A stretch of DNA of 5,178 nucleotides, from contig CATYHY010000112.1 in NCBI GenBank assembly GCA_958407085.1, positions 1-5,178 of the forward strand, written 5' to 3'. This document shows positions 1 to 5,160 of this stretch, in pieces. A program made the position numbers and the translations under genes. The stretch is from an uncultured Collinsella sp. (lineage in GTDB: Bacteria > Actinomycetota > Coriobacteriia > Coriobacteriales > Coriobacteriaceae). Each line of letters begins with the position of its first letter. Within the stretch, counting starts at the first letter, position 1. Below the pieces are notes generated by a model that worked only from the letters and a program-made list of their open reading frames with translations, did not search any database and was not told the DNA's origin.

Positions 1-822
1 GGCGAGCTCAAGGGCTATTTCTTTGGCGAGCGCGAGTTCGTGGACCTGTCGCAGCAGATTGCGGAGTTTATTACCTCCGAGCTCACCAAAGCCGAGAAAG
101 CCGAGTCCACCGACGTGCTCGTGGCCGATTTTGACGACGATGAGGATGCCCGCTGGTTTGCCGTGATGCTGCTGGGCTCCAAGCAGGCTTTTATGCACGA
201 GGTGGGTCGCGAAGAGGGCGAGGTGCGCAACGACATTGCGCGCCACTACGCCATTCTGCCGAATCCCTCGCAAAAGGTGCCGAGCTATGCAATCGTGCGT
301 GCAAGCACCATGGAGATCGGCTATGTGGATAAGAAGCGCAAGATTGCCGGCGAGGATCGCATGCTCATTCCCGATGGCCTGCTGCAGTGCGACACGGGGG
401 TATCGGGCAAGGAGGTCATCGACACCGTGACGCGTGTGGTCGAGGAAGTCGCCGAGGAGCACGGTGCCAACACGGCTGTAGCACTCGCCAAGGTTAAGGC
501 TGCTGTTGCCGAGAAAGTTGAGGATGACGAGGAACTGCCCCCTTGGGATATCGTCGATGAGGTCTTTGAGGACGAGCCGGTTATCAAGGAGAGCGTGCGC
601 GCGGCACTGACTGAGGAGAAGGTGCCTGAGCGTGTGCCCGTGGAGCGCAAGCAGGTCGAACGCGCGGCGGTGCGCAACCACAAGATCCGTACCGACACGG
701 GCATCGAGATCAGCTTCCCGGCCGAGATGGGTTCGAACTCTGAGTACATCGAGTTTGTCAACGAGCCCAACGGCCTCATCTCCATCGAGCTCAAGAACAT
801 CGGAAGTATTGAGAATCGATAA
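1..822 (+). CDS. Nucleoid-associated protein, NA37/YejK (NdpA) family, 5'-truncated
   Basis: The reading frame is open from base 1, beginning GELKGYFFGEREF, so the GTG at 40 is very probably internal and the true start lies outside the window. 273 residues remain; relatives such as E. coli YejK are about 335 long, so roughly 60-80 N-terminal residues are missing. Family-like features are a hydrophobic strand (DVLVADF) followed by an ARWFAVMLLGSKQAFMH segment, then an ILPNPSQKVPSYAIV stretch, IGYVDKKRKI, and a CDTGVSGKEVID segment before a long charged helical region rich in Glu, Val and Lys. The C-terminus (IEISFPAEM...GLISIELKNIG) is a beta-strand pair typical of the family. Known members associate with the nucleoid; their exact role is poorly defined. 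The gene converges on the lysine operon and ends 18 bp before a terminator, so it is functionally unrelated to its neighbours. The family call rests on remembered pattern similarity, not on an alignment. Confidence 0.8.
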   Translation, partial: GELKGYFFGEREFVDLSQQIAEFITSELTKAEKAESTDVLVADFDDDEDARWFAVMLLGSKQAFMHEVGREEGEVRNDIARHYAILPNPSQKVPSYAIVRASTMEIGYVDKKRKIAGEDRMLIPDGLLQCDTGVSGKEVIDTVTRVVEEVAEEHGANTAVALAKVKAAVAEKVEDDEELPPWDIVDEVFEDEPVIKESVRAALTEEKVPERVPVERKQVERAAVRNHKIRTDTGIEISFPAEMGSNSEYIEFVNEPNGLISIELKNIGSIENR

Positions 823-840
823 ACTGCTCTTGGACGTTGC

Positions 841-887
841 AAAAAACAAAGGCCGAAGCCTTTTGGGACTTCGGCCTTTTTTGTTTT
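841..887. terminator. Bidirectional rho-independent terminator
   Basis: The perfect 8-bp stem GGCCGAAG (851-858) / CTTCGGCC (869-876) encloses a 10-nt loop, in which CC...GG can add two more pairs. It is followed on the plus strand by TTTTTTGTTTT (877-887) and preceded by AAAAAACAAA (841-850), which gives a U-tract on the minus strand. It therefore can stop both the plus-strand gene ending at 822 and transcripts from the minus-strand operon ending at 1076. The convergent gene order fits this double use. Confidence 0.93.
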
Positions 888-920
888 CGGCTTGGTTGCT
901 GACATTGCGCCGCAGGTTGA

Positions 921-1044
921 GCTCACGTCAGCGAAAACGCCCCTAAGCGAGCAAGGTGACGTGAAAGAGGAGGGAAGCGTACTTTGGTACGCGACCGACG
1001 ATTGAACGTCAGATTGCCGCTTAGGGGCGTTTGCAGCGTCGAGC
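921..1044. repeat. Nested intergenic inverted-repeat element (long imperfect hairpin)
   Basis: The core is a 15-bp perfect inverted repeat, AAACGCCCCTAAGCG (935-949) with its complement at 1018-1032. Inside it the pairing continues: GCAA..TGACGT (951-962) with ACGT CA..TTGC (1006-1017), two mismatches. The tip is a 6-bp hairpin GCGTAC-TTTG-GTACGC (977-992). Outside the core it continues imperfectly to GCTC (921-924) / GAGC (1041-1044). The whole stretch can thus fold as one rod of about 124 nt. It has no credible ORF. It lies between two converging genes, where REP/MITE-like dispersed repeats or folded 3' UTR elements are often found. Whether it recurs in the genome cannot be seen from one copy. 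Confidence 0.7.
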
Positions 1045-1045
1045 C

Positions 1046-1073
1046 GTTACGCGGTTTGGCAAAACCGCGTAAC
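1046..1073 (-). repeat. 12-bp perfect hairpin directly after dapH stop
   Basis: GTTACGCGGTTT (1046-1057) and AAACCGCGTAAC (1062-1073) form a perfect 12-bp stem with a GGCA loop, ending two bases from the dapH stop codon. Neither strand has a U-tract next to it, so it is not a standard intrinsic terminator. It could protect the 3' end of the dapH mRNA from exonucleases, or belong to the adjacent nested repeat. The proper terminator for the operon is probably the U-rich hairpin near 850. Confidence 0.7.
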
Positions 1074-1075
1074 TT

Positions 1076-1795
1076 CTACAGCTGGCGCAGGCCCTCTTCC
1101 AGGCCGGTCTTGCTGTCGGTCTTCTCGTCGCGCATCTTGATGGCGCGGGCGGGGACACCGGCCACGACGGCGCCGGCGGGGACGTCCTCGACGCACACGG
1201 CGCCGGCGGCAACTACAGCACCCTTGCCCACGTGCACGCCTTCCAGGACCACGGCGTTTGCGCCGATCATGACATCGTCCTCGATGATGACGGGCGTGGC
1301 GCTGGCGGGCTCCACAACGCCTGCCAGCACGGTGCCGGCGCCGATGTGGCAGTTCTTGCCCACGGTGGCGCGACCGCCCAGCACGGCGCCCATATCGATC
1401 ATGGAACCCTCGCCGATAACGGAGCCGATGTTGATGATGGCGCCCATCATGATGACGGCACGGTCGCCAATCTCGACGCGGTCGCGGATGATCGCGCCCG
1501 GCTCGATGCGGGCGTTGATGCCCTTAAGGTCGAGCATGGGCACGGCGGAGTTGCGGCAATCGTTTTCAACGTCGTAGTAATCGATGGAATCGGCATTGGC
1601 GTCCAGGATGGTCTTGAGCTCGTCCCAGTCGCCAAAGACGGTCTTGCCGCGACGGCCGCCGTAGACATGTGCGTCGCCCCAGGCAACCTTCATGCCCGGC
1701 TTCTCGCGCACGTACAGCTTGACGGGCGTCTTTTTGGGCGCGGTGGCGATGTAGTTGATAATCTCCTGTGCATCCATCTCGGCTGCGTTGCTCAT
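1076..1795 (-). CDS. dapH: Tetrahydrodipicolinate N-acetyltransferase DapH
   Basis: This enzyme (EC 2.3.1.89) transfers acetyl from acetyl-CoA to tetrahydrodipicolinate, giving N-acetyl-2-amino-6-oxopimelate in the acetylase branch of DAP/lysine synthesis; cytosolic. At 239 residues it matches the family (about 235-240). An N-terminal DapH_N-type domain covers about residues 1-90. It is followed by a left-handed beta-helix of hexapeptide repeats at about 95-215, including the signature segments IMMGAIINIGSVIGEGSMID (115-134), GGRATVGKNCHIGAG (140-154) and IGANAVVLEGVHVGKGAVV (177-195). The ATG start is supported by AAGGAGA at 1804-1810, 8 nt upstream. It is the last gene of the operon, 39 bp after dapB. 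The 23-residue tail after VPARAIK is charged and ends LRQL. DapD-type succinylases have a different N-terminal domain, so the acetylase call is firm. Confidence 0.96.
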   Translation of the reverse strand: MSNAAEMDAQEIINYIATAPKKTPVKLYVREKPGMKVAWGDAHVYGGRRGKTVFGDWDELKTILDANADSIDYYDVENDCRNSAVPMLDLKGINARIEPGAIIRDRVEIGDRAVIMMGAIINIGSVIGEGSMIDMGAVLGGRATVGKNCHIGAGTVLAGVVEPASATPVIIEDDVMIGANAVVLEGVHVGKGAVVAAGAVCVEDVPAGAVVAGVPARAIKMRDEKTDSKTGLEEGLRQL

Positions 1796-1803
1796 TTGCT
1801 ATC

Positions 1804-1810
1804 TCTCCTT
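1804..1810 (-). promoter_or_regulatory. dapH ribosome binding site
   Basis: AAGGAGA on the minus strand lies 8 nt before the dapH ATG, inside the 39-bp dapB-dapH gap. No promoter-like sequence or terminator is visible in that gap, so dapH is read as co-transcribed with dapB. Confidence 0.85.
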
Positions 1811-1834
1811 TGGGTGGATTCGGTTGATACCTGG

Positions 1835-2575
1835 TTAGGCAAACATGACCTTGTCGAACGTATAGAAGCCGGGTTCGCGGGTGACGAGCTTCTGCGCGGC
1901 TGCCAAGGCGCCGTTGACAAAGATCTGACGGCTCGTGGCGCGGTGGGTGAGCGTGACCTCCTCGTCCTGGCCAAAGAAGCTCACCTCGTGCACGCCGGCG
2001 ACGGTGCCGCCGCGCAGCGAGTGCATACCGATTTCCTTGGGATCGCGTGCTCCGCACATGCCCTCGCGGCCATAGACGGGGTGGTAGCCTGCCTCGGGCT
2101 CGGCTTCGACGACGGCGTCGAGCAGTAGCTTGGCAGTGCCGCTGGGGGCGTCGACCTTTTGGTTGTGGTGCGTCTCGACGATTTCGCAGTCAAAGCCGGG
2201 CAGCTCGCGTGTAGCCTGCGCTACCAGATGGCGCAGGGCTGCGATACCGATGGAGTAATTGCCCGAGTGCATAACGCGGGTGTTCTGGCCCAGCTCACGC
2301 AGGCGGTCCATCTGCTCGGGGGTGTAGCCTGTGGTGCCTGAGACCAACGCCGCGCCCGTGCGCTCGACATAGGCGACGACGGCGTCGAAGGTCGCGACGT
2401 TCGAGAAGTCGATGATGACGTCGGCAGCCGGTGCGTTCTCGAGCTCGCTCAAATCGAAGCCAATCTGGGTCACGATATCAAAAACGGGCTGCCCGGCGGC
2501 GTCGACAATGCCTTCGGCGGTAGTGCGGATGAGCGAGCCCATGCGGCCCGTTCCCATAATGACGGTCTTAATCAA
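1835..2575 (-). CDS. dapB: 4-Hydroxy-tetrahydrodipicolinate reductase DapB
   Basis: This enzyme (EC 1.17.1.8) reduces the DapA product to tetrahydrodipicolinate with NAD(P)H; cytosolic, usually a tetramer. The Rossmann nucleotide loop MGTGRMG is at residues 7-13, GTTG at 80-83, and the family signature E-I-V-E-T-H-H-N-Q-K-V-D-A-P-S-G-T-A at 131-148. That signature includes the catalytic His136/His137 region, Lys140 and the substrate-binding SGT loop. C-terminal GALAAAQKL and FDKVMF also fit. At 246 residues it is a compact form (E. coli 273). The start is TTG at 2575: it puts the Rossmann strand at the usual distance from the N-terminus, and AGGGAG lies 9 nt upstream. The start overlaps the dapA stop by 8 nt (TTGATTAA), which suggests translational coupling. 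A later start at Met7 would remove the first beta-strand and is unlikely. Confidence 0.96.
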   Translation of the reverse strand: MIKTVIMGTGRMGSLIRTTAEGIVDAAGQPVFDIVTQIGFDLSELENAPAADVIIDFSNVATFDAVVAYVERTGAALVSGTTGYTPEQMDRLRELGQNTRVMHSGNYSIGIAALRHLVAQATRELPGFDCEIVETHHNQKVDAPSGTAKLLLDAVVEAEPEAGYHPVYGREGMCGARDPKEIGMHSLRGGTVAGVHEVSFFGQDEEVTLTHRATSRQIFVNGALAAAQKLVTREPGFYTFDKVMFA

Positions 2576-3458
2576 GTAGACCAGCTCCCTTCAGAGCATC
2601 GGTAAGTGCGGCTCGCGTGTCGTCTGCCATGGGGCACAGCGGCATACGGTAGTTTGCCTCGATCATGCCCATCTGGGCGAGCGCTTCCTTGACGGGGATG
2701 GGGTTGACCTCGCTAAAGAGGGCGTTGATGAGCGGCTGGCCGGCAATCTGGATATCGCGGGCGCGCGCTACGTCGCCGTCCAGATAAGCGCGGCACATGT
2801 CGTGTACAAGCTGCGGCTGCACGTCGGCCCACACGCTGATGGTGCCCGAAGCGCCCAGGCTCATGAGCGGCACTGTGAGTGCATCCTCGCCCGAGTACAT
2901 GCGGAAATCGTCGGACAGCAGGTGGGCGATCTTGGCCGCGTAGGCGACGTTGCCCGAGGCCTCCTTGATGCCCATGATGTTGGGGTGCGCGGCTAGGCGC
3001 TCTACGTTGCGCTCGCTGATACCGCAGCCGCAGCGGCCGGGGATGTTGTACAGGATGCAGGGGATGTCAACGGCATCGGCGACGGTCTTAAAGTGCTGAT
3101 AGATACCCTCTTCGTTGGACTTGTTGTAGTAGGGGGTAATGAGCAGCAGGCCGTCGGCTCCCAAGCCCTGGTAAGTAAGCGACTTGGTGAGCATGGTCTG
3201 CGTGGAGTTGGAGCCTGAGCCGGCGATGACGGGGACGCGTCCTGCAACATGCTTGACCACGGCGGCGACGACGGAGTTGTCCTCGTCATCGGTCATCGTG
3301 GCGCTCTCGCCGGTGGTGCCCAGGGTGAGAATGGCGTCGGTGCCATTTTGCAAGTGGAAATCGATAAGGCGCTCGAGCGCGTCAAAGTCGACACTGCCGT
3401 CCTTTTTAAACGGCGTAACCAGGGCGACGATTGAGCCCTCGAGATTGCGGATGTCCAT
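2568..3458 (-). CDS. dapA: 4-Hydroxy-tetrahydrodipicolinate synthase DapA (C-terminal part of the LysA-DapA frame, with its own start)
   Basis: DapA (EC 4.3.3.7) condenses pyruvate with aspartate semialdehyde, the first committed step to DAP and lysine; a TIM-barrel lyase, usually tetrameric. From the internal ATG it is 296 residues, the normal family length. Key residues (DapA numbering) are GTTGES at 47-52 with Thr48/Thr49, TPYYNK with Tyr110/Tyr111, YNIPGR with Tyr137 and Arg142, and the Schiff-base lysine Lys165 in GIKEASG. PNPIPVK-type and C-terminal segments are intact. AAGGAG lies 6 nt before the ATG, so independent or re-initiated translation is plausible despite the open frame from lysA. 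Compared with E. coli, lysine-site positions His53, His56 and Glu84 are Asp57, Asp60 and Thr88 here, which predicts weak or no lysine inhibition. It overlaps dapB by 8 nt. Confidence 0.9.
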   Translation of the reverse strand: MDIRNLEGSIVALVTPFKKDGSVDFDALERLIDFHLQNGTDAILTLGTTGESATMTDDEDNSVVAAVVKHVAGRVPVIAGSGSNSTQTMLTKSLTYQGLGADGLLLITPYYNKSNEEGIYQHFKTVADAVDIPCILYNIPGRCGCGISERNVERLAAHPNIMGIKEASGNVAYAAKIAHLLSDDFRMYSGEDALTVPLMSLGASGTISVWADVQPQLVHDMCRAYLDGDVARARDIQIAGQPLINALFSEVNPIPVKEALAQMGMIEANYRMPLCPMADDTRAALTDALKGAGLLD

Positions 3459-4877
3459 GTTCTTCTCCTTCGCCTCCGCGATCTGGATGCGTTTGTTCCA
3501 TTGAGCTGCGACTGCCAGGCGCTCGTCTTGGGCGCGACGGCGGGCGCTTTCGGCGCGCGACTTGGCCAGCAGCTCTCGGCCGCACGGCAGCACGTCGAGC
3601 GTGGAAAAGTAATCGCCCGGGCGCTCGGCGCGGCGGATGAGGTCGGCCGCGCCATCGGGGCGCAGCAGGACCTCGGCGGAGCGCAGACGTCCGTTGTAGT
3701 TGTAGCCCATGGAGTAGCCATGCGCACCGGTATCGTGGATTACAAGCAGGTCATCCATGTCGATATGCGGCAGCTCGCGGTCGATGGCGAACTTGTCGTT
3801 GTTTTCGCACAGGTTGCCCGTGATATCGTACGTGTTCGTGACGGGAGCTGCGGACTTGTCGGGGCCACCCGGCTGGCCCATCACTGTAACGTGGTGGTAA
3901 GCGCCATACATGGCAGGACGAATGAGGTCGACGGCACTTGCGTCCACGCCGATATAGTCTTTGTAGATCCGCTTTTCGTGAATGGCCTTGGTGACCAGGC
4001 ACCCGTAGGGGCCCATCATAAAGCGGCCCATCTCGGTGCAGATCGCCACATCGCCCATGCCGGCGGGAACCAGGATCTCGTCGTAGGCCGCGTGTACACC
4101 CTCGCCGATGGCGTGGATGTCATTGGCCTGCTGCTCGGGCAGGTAGGGGATACCCACACCGCCGGACAGATTGATAAAGGCGACATGTGCACCGGTCTCG
4201 CGCTCCAGGCGCACGGCAAGTTCAAAGAGGATTCGCGCGAGCTTGGGGTAGTAATCGTTGGTGACGGTGTTGCTGGCAAGGAAGGCATGGATGCCAAAGT
4301 CCTCGGCGCCCTTGGCCTTGAGCATGCGGAAGGCATCAAAGAGCTGCTCGGTGGTCATGCCGTACTTGGAATCGCCCGGGTTGTCCATAATGCCGTTGGA
4401 AAGCTGGAACAGGCCGCCCGGGTTAAAACGGCAGCTCACCGTCTTGGGGATGGGTCCCGCGACGCGCTCGTAAAACTCAATGTGGCTGATATCGTCGAAG
4501 TTGACGATGGCGCCCAACTTGTCGGCAAGCTCAAAGTCTGCCGCCGGCGTGTCGTTGGACGAGAACATGATGTCATGGCCGGTGATGCCCAGCGAGCGGG
4601 CGATCATGAGCTCGGTATAGCTCGAGCAATCGCAGCCGCAGCCGTATTCGTTGAGAATTGAGATAAGGGCCGGGTTGGGGTTGGCCTTGACGGCAAAGTA
4701 CTCCTTAAACCCCGGGTTCCACGCAAAGGCGTCGCGCACTTCTTGCATGTTGCGGCGGATACCCGCCTCGTCGTATAGATGAAACGGCGTGGGGAACTGC
4801 TCGACGATATGCTCGAGTGTCTCCTTGTCCACAAACGGCTGCTTGGCCGCATATGCCTCGTTGGGGGTCAATGCCAT
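2568..4877 (-). CDS. lysA: In-frame LysA-DapA ORF: diaminopimelate decarboxylase joined to dihydrodipicolinate synthase
   Basis: One uninterrupted 769-codon frame. Residues 1-427 are LysA (EC 4.1.1.20), the PLP enzyme that decarboxylates meso-DAP to lysine. YFAVKANPNP holds the PLP lysine (Lys64). The glycine loop is SGGVGI (238-243), and EMGR (282-285) stands where most LysA have EPGR. CENNDKF (357-363) carries the catalytic Cys-Glu, and GAHGYSMGYNYNGRLRSAEV (384-403) replaces the usual GAYG. The HxGSQ segment is replaced by GIHAFLASNTVTN. This is a divergent but intact LysA type. Residues 428-473 are a charged, Ala/Arg/Glu-rich, probably helical tail. Residues 474-769 are a complete DapA (separate entry). 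The start is secure: an in-frame TAG lies 18 bases upstream with no start codon between, and GAGG lies 10 nt before the ATG. Whether the cell makes a 769-residue fusion, separate proteins or both is undecided. It is the first gene of the operon, behind a lysine riboswitch. Confidence 0.93.
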   Translation of the reverse strand: MALTPNEAYAAKQPFVDKETLEHIVEQFPTPFHLYDEAGIRRNMQEVRDAFAWNPGFKEYFAVKANPNPALISILNEYGCGCDCSSYTELMIARSLGITGHDIMFSSNDTPAADFELADKLGAIVNFDDISHIEFYERVAGPIPKTVSCRFNPGGLFQLSNGIMDNPGDSKYGMTTEQLFDAFRMLKAKGAEDFGIHAFLASNTVTNDYYPKLARILFELAVRLERETGAHVAFINLSGGVGIPYLPEQQANDIHAIGEGVHAAYDEILVPAGMGDVAICTEMGRFMMGPYGCLVTKAIHEKRIYKDYIGVDASAVDLIRPAMYGAYHHVTVMGQPGGPDKSAAPVTNTYDITGNLCENNDKFAIDRELPHIDMDDLLVIHDTGAHGYSMGYNYNGRLRSAEVLLRPDGAADLIRRAERPGDYFSTLDVLPCGRELLAKSRAESARRRAQDERLAVAAQWNKRIQIAEAKEKNMDIRNLEGSIVALVTPFKKDGSVDFDALERLIDFHLQNGTDAILTLGTTGESATMTDDEDNSVVAAVVKHVAGRVPVIAGSGSNSTQTMLTKSLTYQGLGADGLLLITPYYNKSNEEGIYQHFKTVADAVDIPCILYNIPGRCGCGISERNVERLAAHPNIMGIKEASGNVAYAAKIAHLLSDDFRMYSGEDALTVPLMSLGASGTISVWADVQPQLVHDMCRAYLDGDVARARDIQIAGQPLINALFSEVNPIPVKEALAQMGMIEANYRMPLCPMADDTRAALTDALKGAGLLD
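2585..2590 (-). promoter_or_regulatory. dapB ribosome binding site, within dapA
   Basis: AGGGAG on the minus strand, 9 nt before the TTG start of dapB and inside the last codons of dapA. It supports choosing TTG over the downstream in-frame ATG. Confidence 0.75.
3465..3470 (-). promoter_or_regulatory. Internal ribosome binding site for dapA
   Basis: AAGGAG on the minus strand, 6 nt before the ATG at 3458. It is stronger and better spaced than the lysA site. It lies inside the open LysA-DapA frame, and its location exactly before the first DapA residue argues that dapA was, or still is, translated from here. Confidence 0.75.
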
Positions 4878-4887
4878 GTCCCGTAAA

Positions 4888-4955
4888 CCTCGCTATCCAG
4901 ACGGCGCCATCTGCGCATCGAATCCGCATAGCGTGGACCCAATGTCCGGATAGCG
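4888..4955 (-). promoter_or_regulatory. Proposed riboswitch expression platform sequestering the lysA ribosome site
   Basis: On the transcript, GTCTGGATAGCG (4902-4891) next to the GAGG ribosome site (4891-4888) can pair in two exclusive ways. Copy 1, CGCTATCCGGAC (4955-4944), contains the 3' strand of aptamer helix P1 and gives a 12-bp helix with one G-U, leaving AGG free. Copy 2, CCACGCTAT (4936-4928), pairs with ATAGCGAGG (4896-4888) with one A-A mismatch and covers the ribosome site. When lysine stabilises P1, copy 1 is occupied and copy 2 should close the site. There is no U-tract between aptamer and start codon, so control by translation is more likely than by termination. The pairings are read directly; the switching model is inference. 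Confidence 0.6.
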
Positions 4956-5105
4956 CTCCCGCATTGCTGCAGACAGTCCTGCGAGTGTTTCCCGCAGGCC
5001 CACCAGGCTGTTCGTGCCCGAAAAACCCAGTTCGGCGGGTTTCGCCTCCCCGCGGGGTCAAAGTCTGCCGACTCGCCCGCGGCTCTTCGTGCCCGCGCCT
5101 CTATC
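4949..5105 (-). promoter_or_regulatory. Lysine riboswitch (L-box) aptamer
   Basis: On the minus strand the leader shows L-box landmarks in order: GATAGAGGCGCG (P1 5' strand and conserved core, from 5105), the P2 arm with a CCGCGGG/CCCGCGG stem (5076-5082 with 5050-5056), CCGCCGAA (closing P2, 5038-5031), a P3 arm (5030-5008), GCCTGG, P4 CCTGCG/CGCAGG (4998-4993 with 4983-4978), the conserved GGACTGTC (4979-4972), P5 with a GCAA tetraloop (4972-4959), and GGGAGCGCTATC closing P1 with GATAG. This matches known lysC-leader aptamers in sequence and arm order. The P2 internal-loop motif (AGUA-like) and the L2-L3 kissing contact are not clear by eye. It lies directly upstream of lysA-dapA, dapB and dapH, as expected for lysine feedback. 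Confidence 0.9.
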
Positions 5106-5108
5106 AAG

Positions 5109-5140
5109 TGGTAAAGACCCTACCACGTTGCACTTTACCA
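5109..5140 (-). repeat. 8-bp inverted repeat at the 5' end of the lysine leader
   Basis: TGGTAAAG (5140-5133 on the minus strand) and CTTTACCA (5116-5109) are perfect complements separated by 16 nt. A second, overlapping pairing, GTGGTA (5126-5121) with TACCAC (5113-5108), excludes the first. The repeat sits 3 bases upstream of the riboswitch P1 helix. It may be a 5' stabilising hairpin, a helper of folding, or a DNA operator; the sequence alone does not decide. Confidence 0.5.
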
Positions 5141-5154
5141 AACAAGAGTATTCG

Positions 5155-5160
5155 TATATA
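5155..5160 (-). promoter_or_regulatory. Possible -10 element of the lysA operon promoter
   Basis: TATATA on the minus strand lies in the only AT-rich patch upstream of the riboswitch (about 5141-5173). A -10 here would start transcription near 5145-5149, just before the leader hairpin. A -35 hexamer at usual spacing would fall at or beyond the window edge, so it cannot be confirmed. TACTCT (5150-5145) is a weaker alternative. Confidence 0.35.

Noticed and set aside
40..822. Complete NA37-family gene starting at GTG 40
   Set aside because: The frame is open to base 1 with family-like residues (GYFFGEREF), the protein would be too short for the family, and no ribosome site precedes GTG 40.
321..926. 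201-codon minus-strand ORF opposite the NA37 gene
   Set aside because: It is antisense to a recognisable protein, Ser/Thr/Arg-rich without domain features, and runs through the terminator.
1232..2128. 298-codon plus-strand ORF opposite dapH and dapB
   Set aside because: It spans two real minus-strand genes and the gap between them, starts inside dapH, and has a repetitive HDDG-type composition typical of an antisense shadow of hexapeptide repeats.
3501..4661. 386-codon plus-strand ORF opposite lysA
   Set aside because: It lies fully antisense to LysA, which has clear catalytic motifs. Its Val/Gly/Asp/His-rich composition is what the complement of GC-rich third positions produces.
5112..5140. 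T-box-like GTGGTAGGG segment in the leader
   Set aside because: The T-box core TGGNACCGCG is absent and there is no terminator; the downstream aptamer fits the lysine riboswitch instead.
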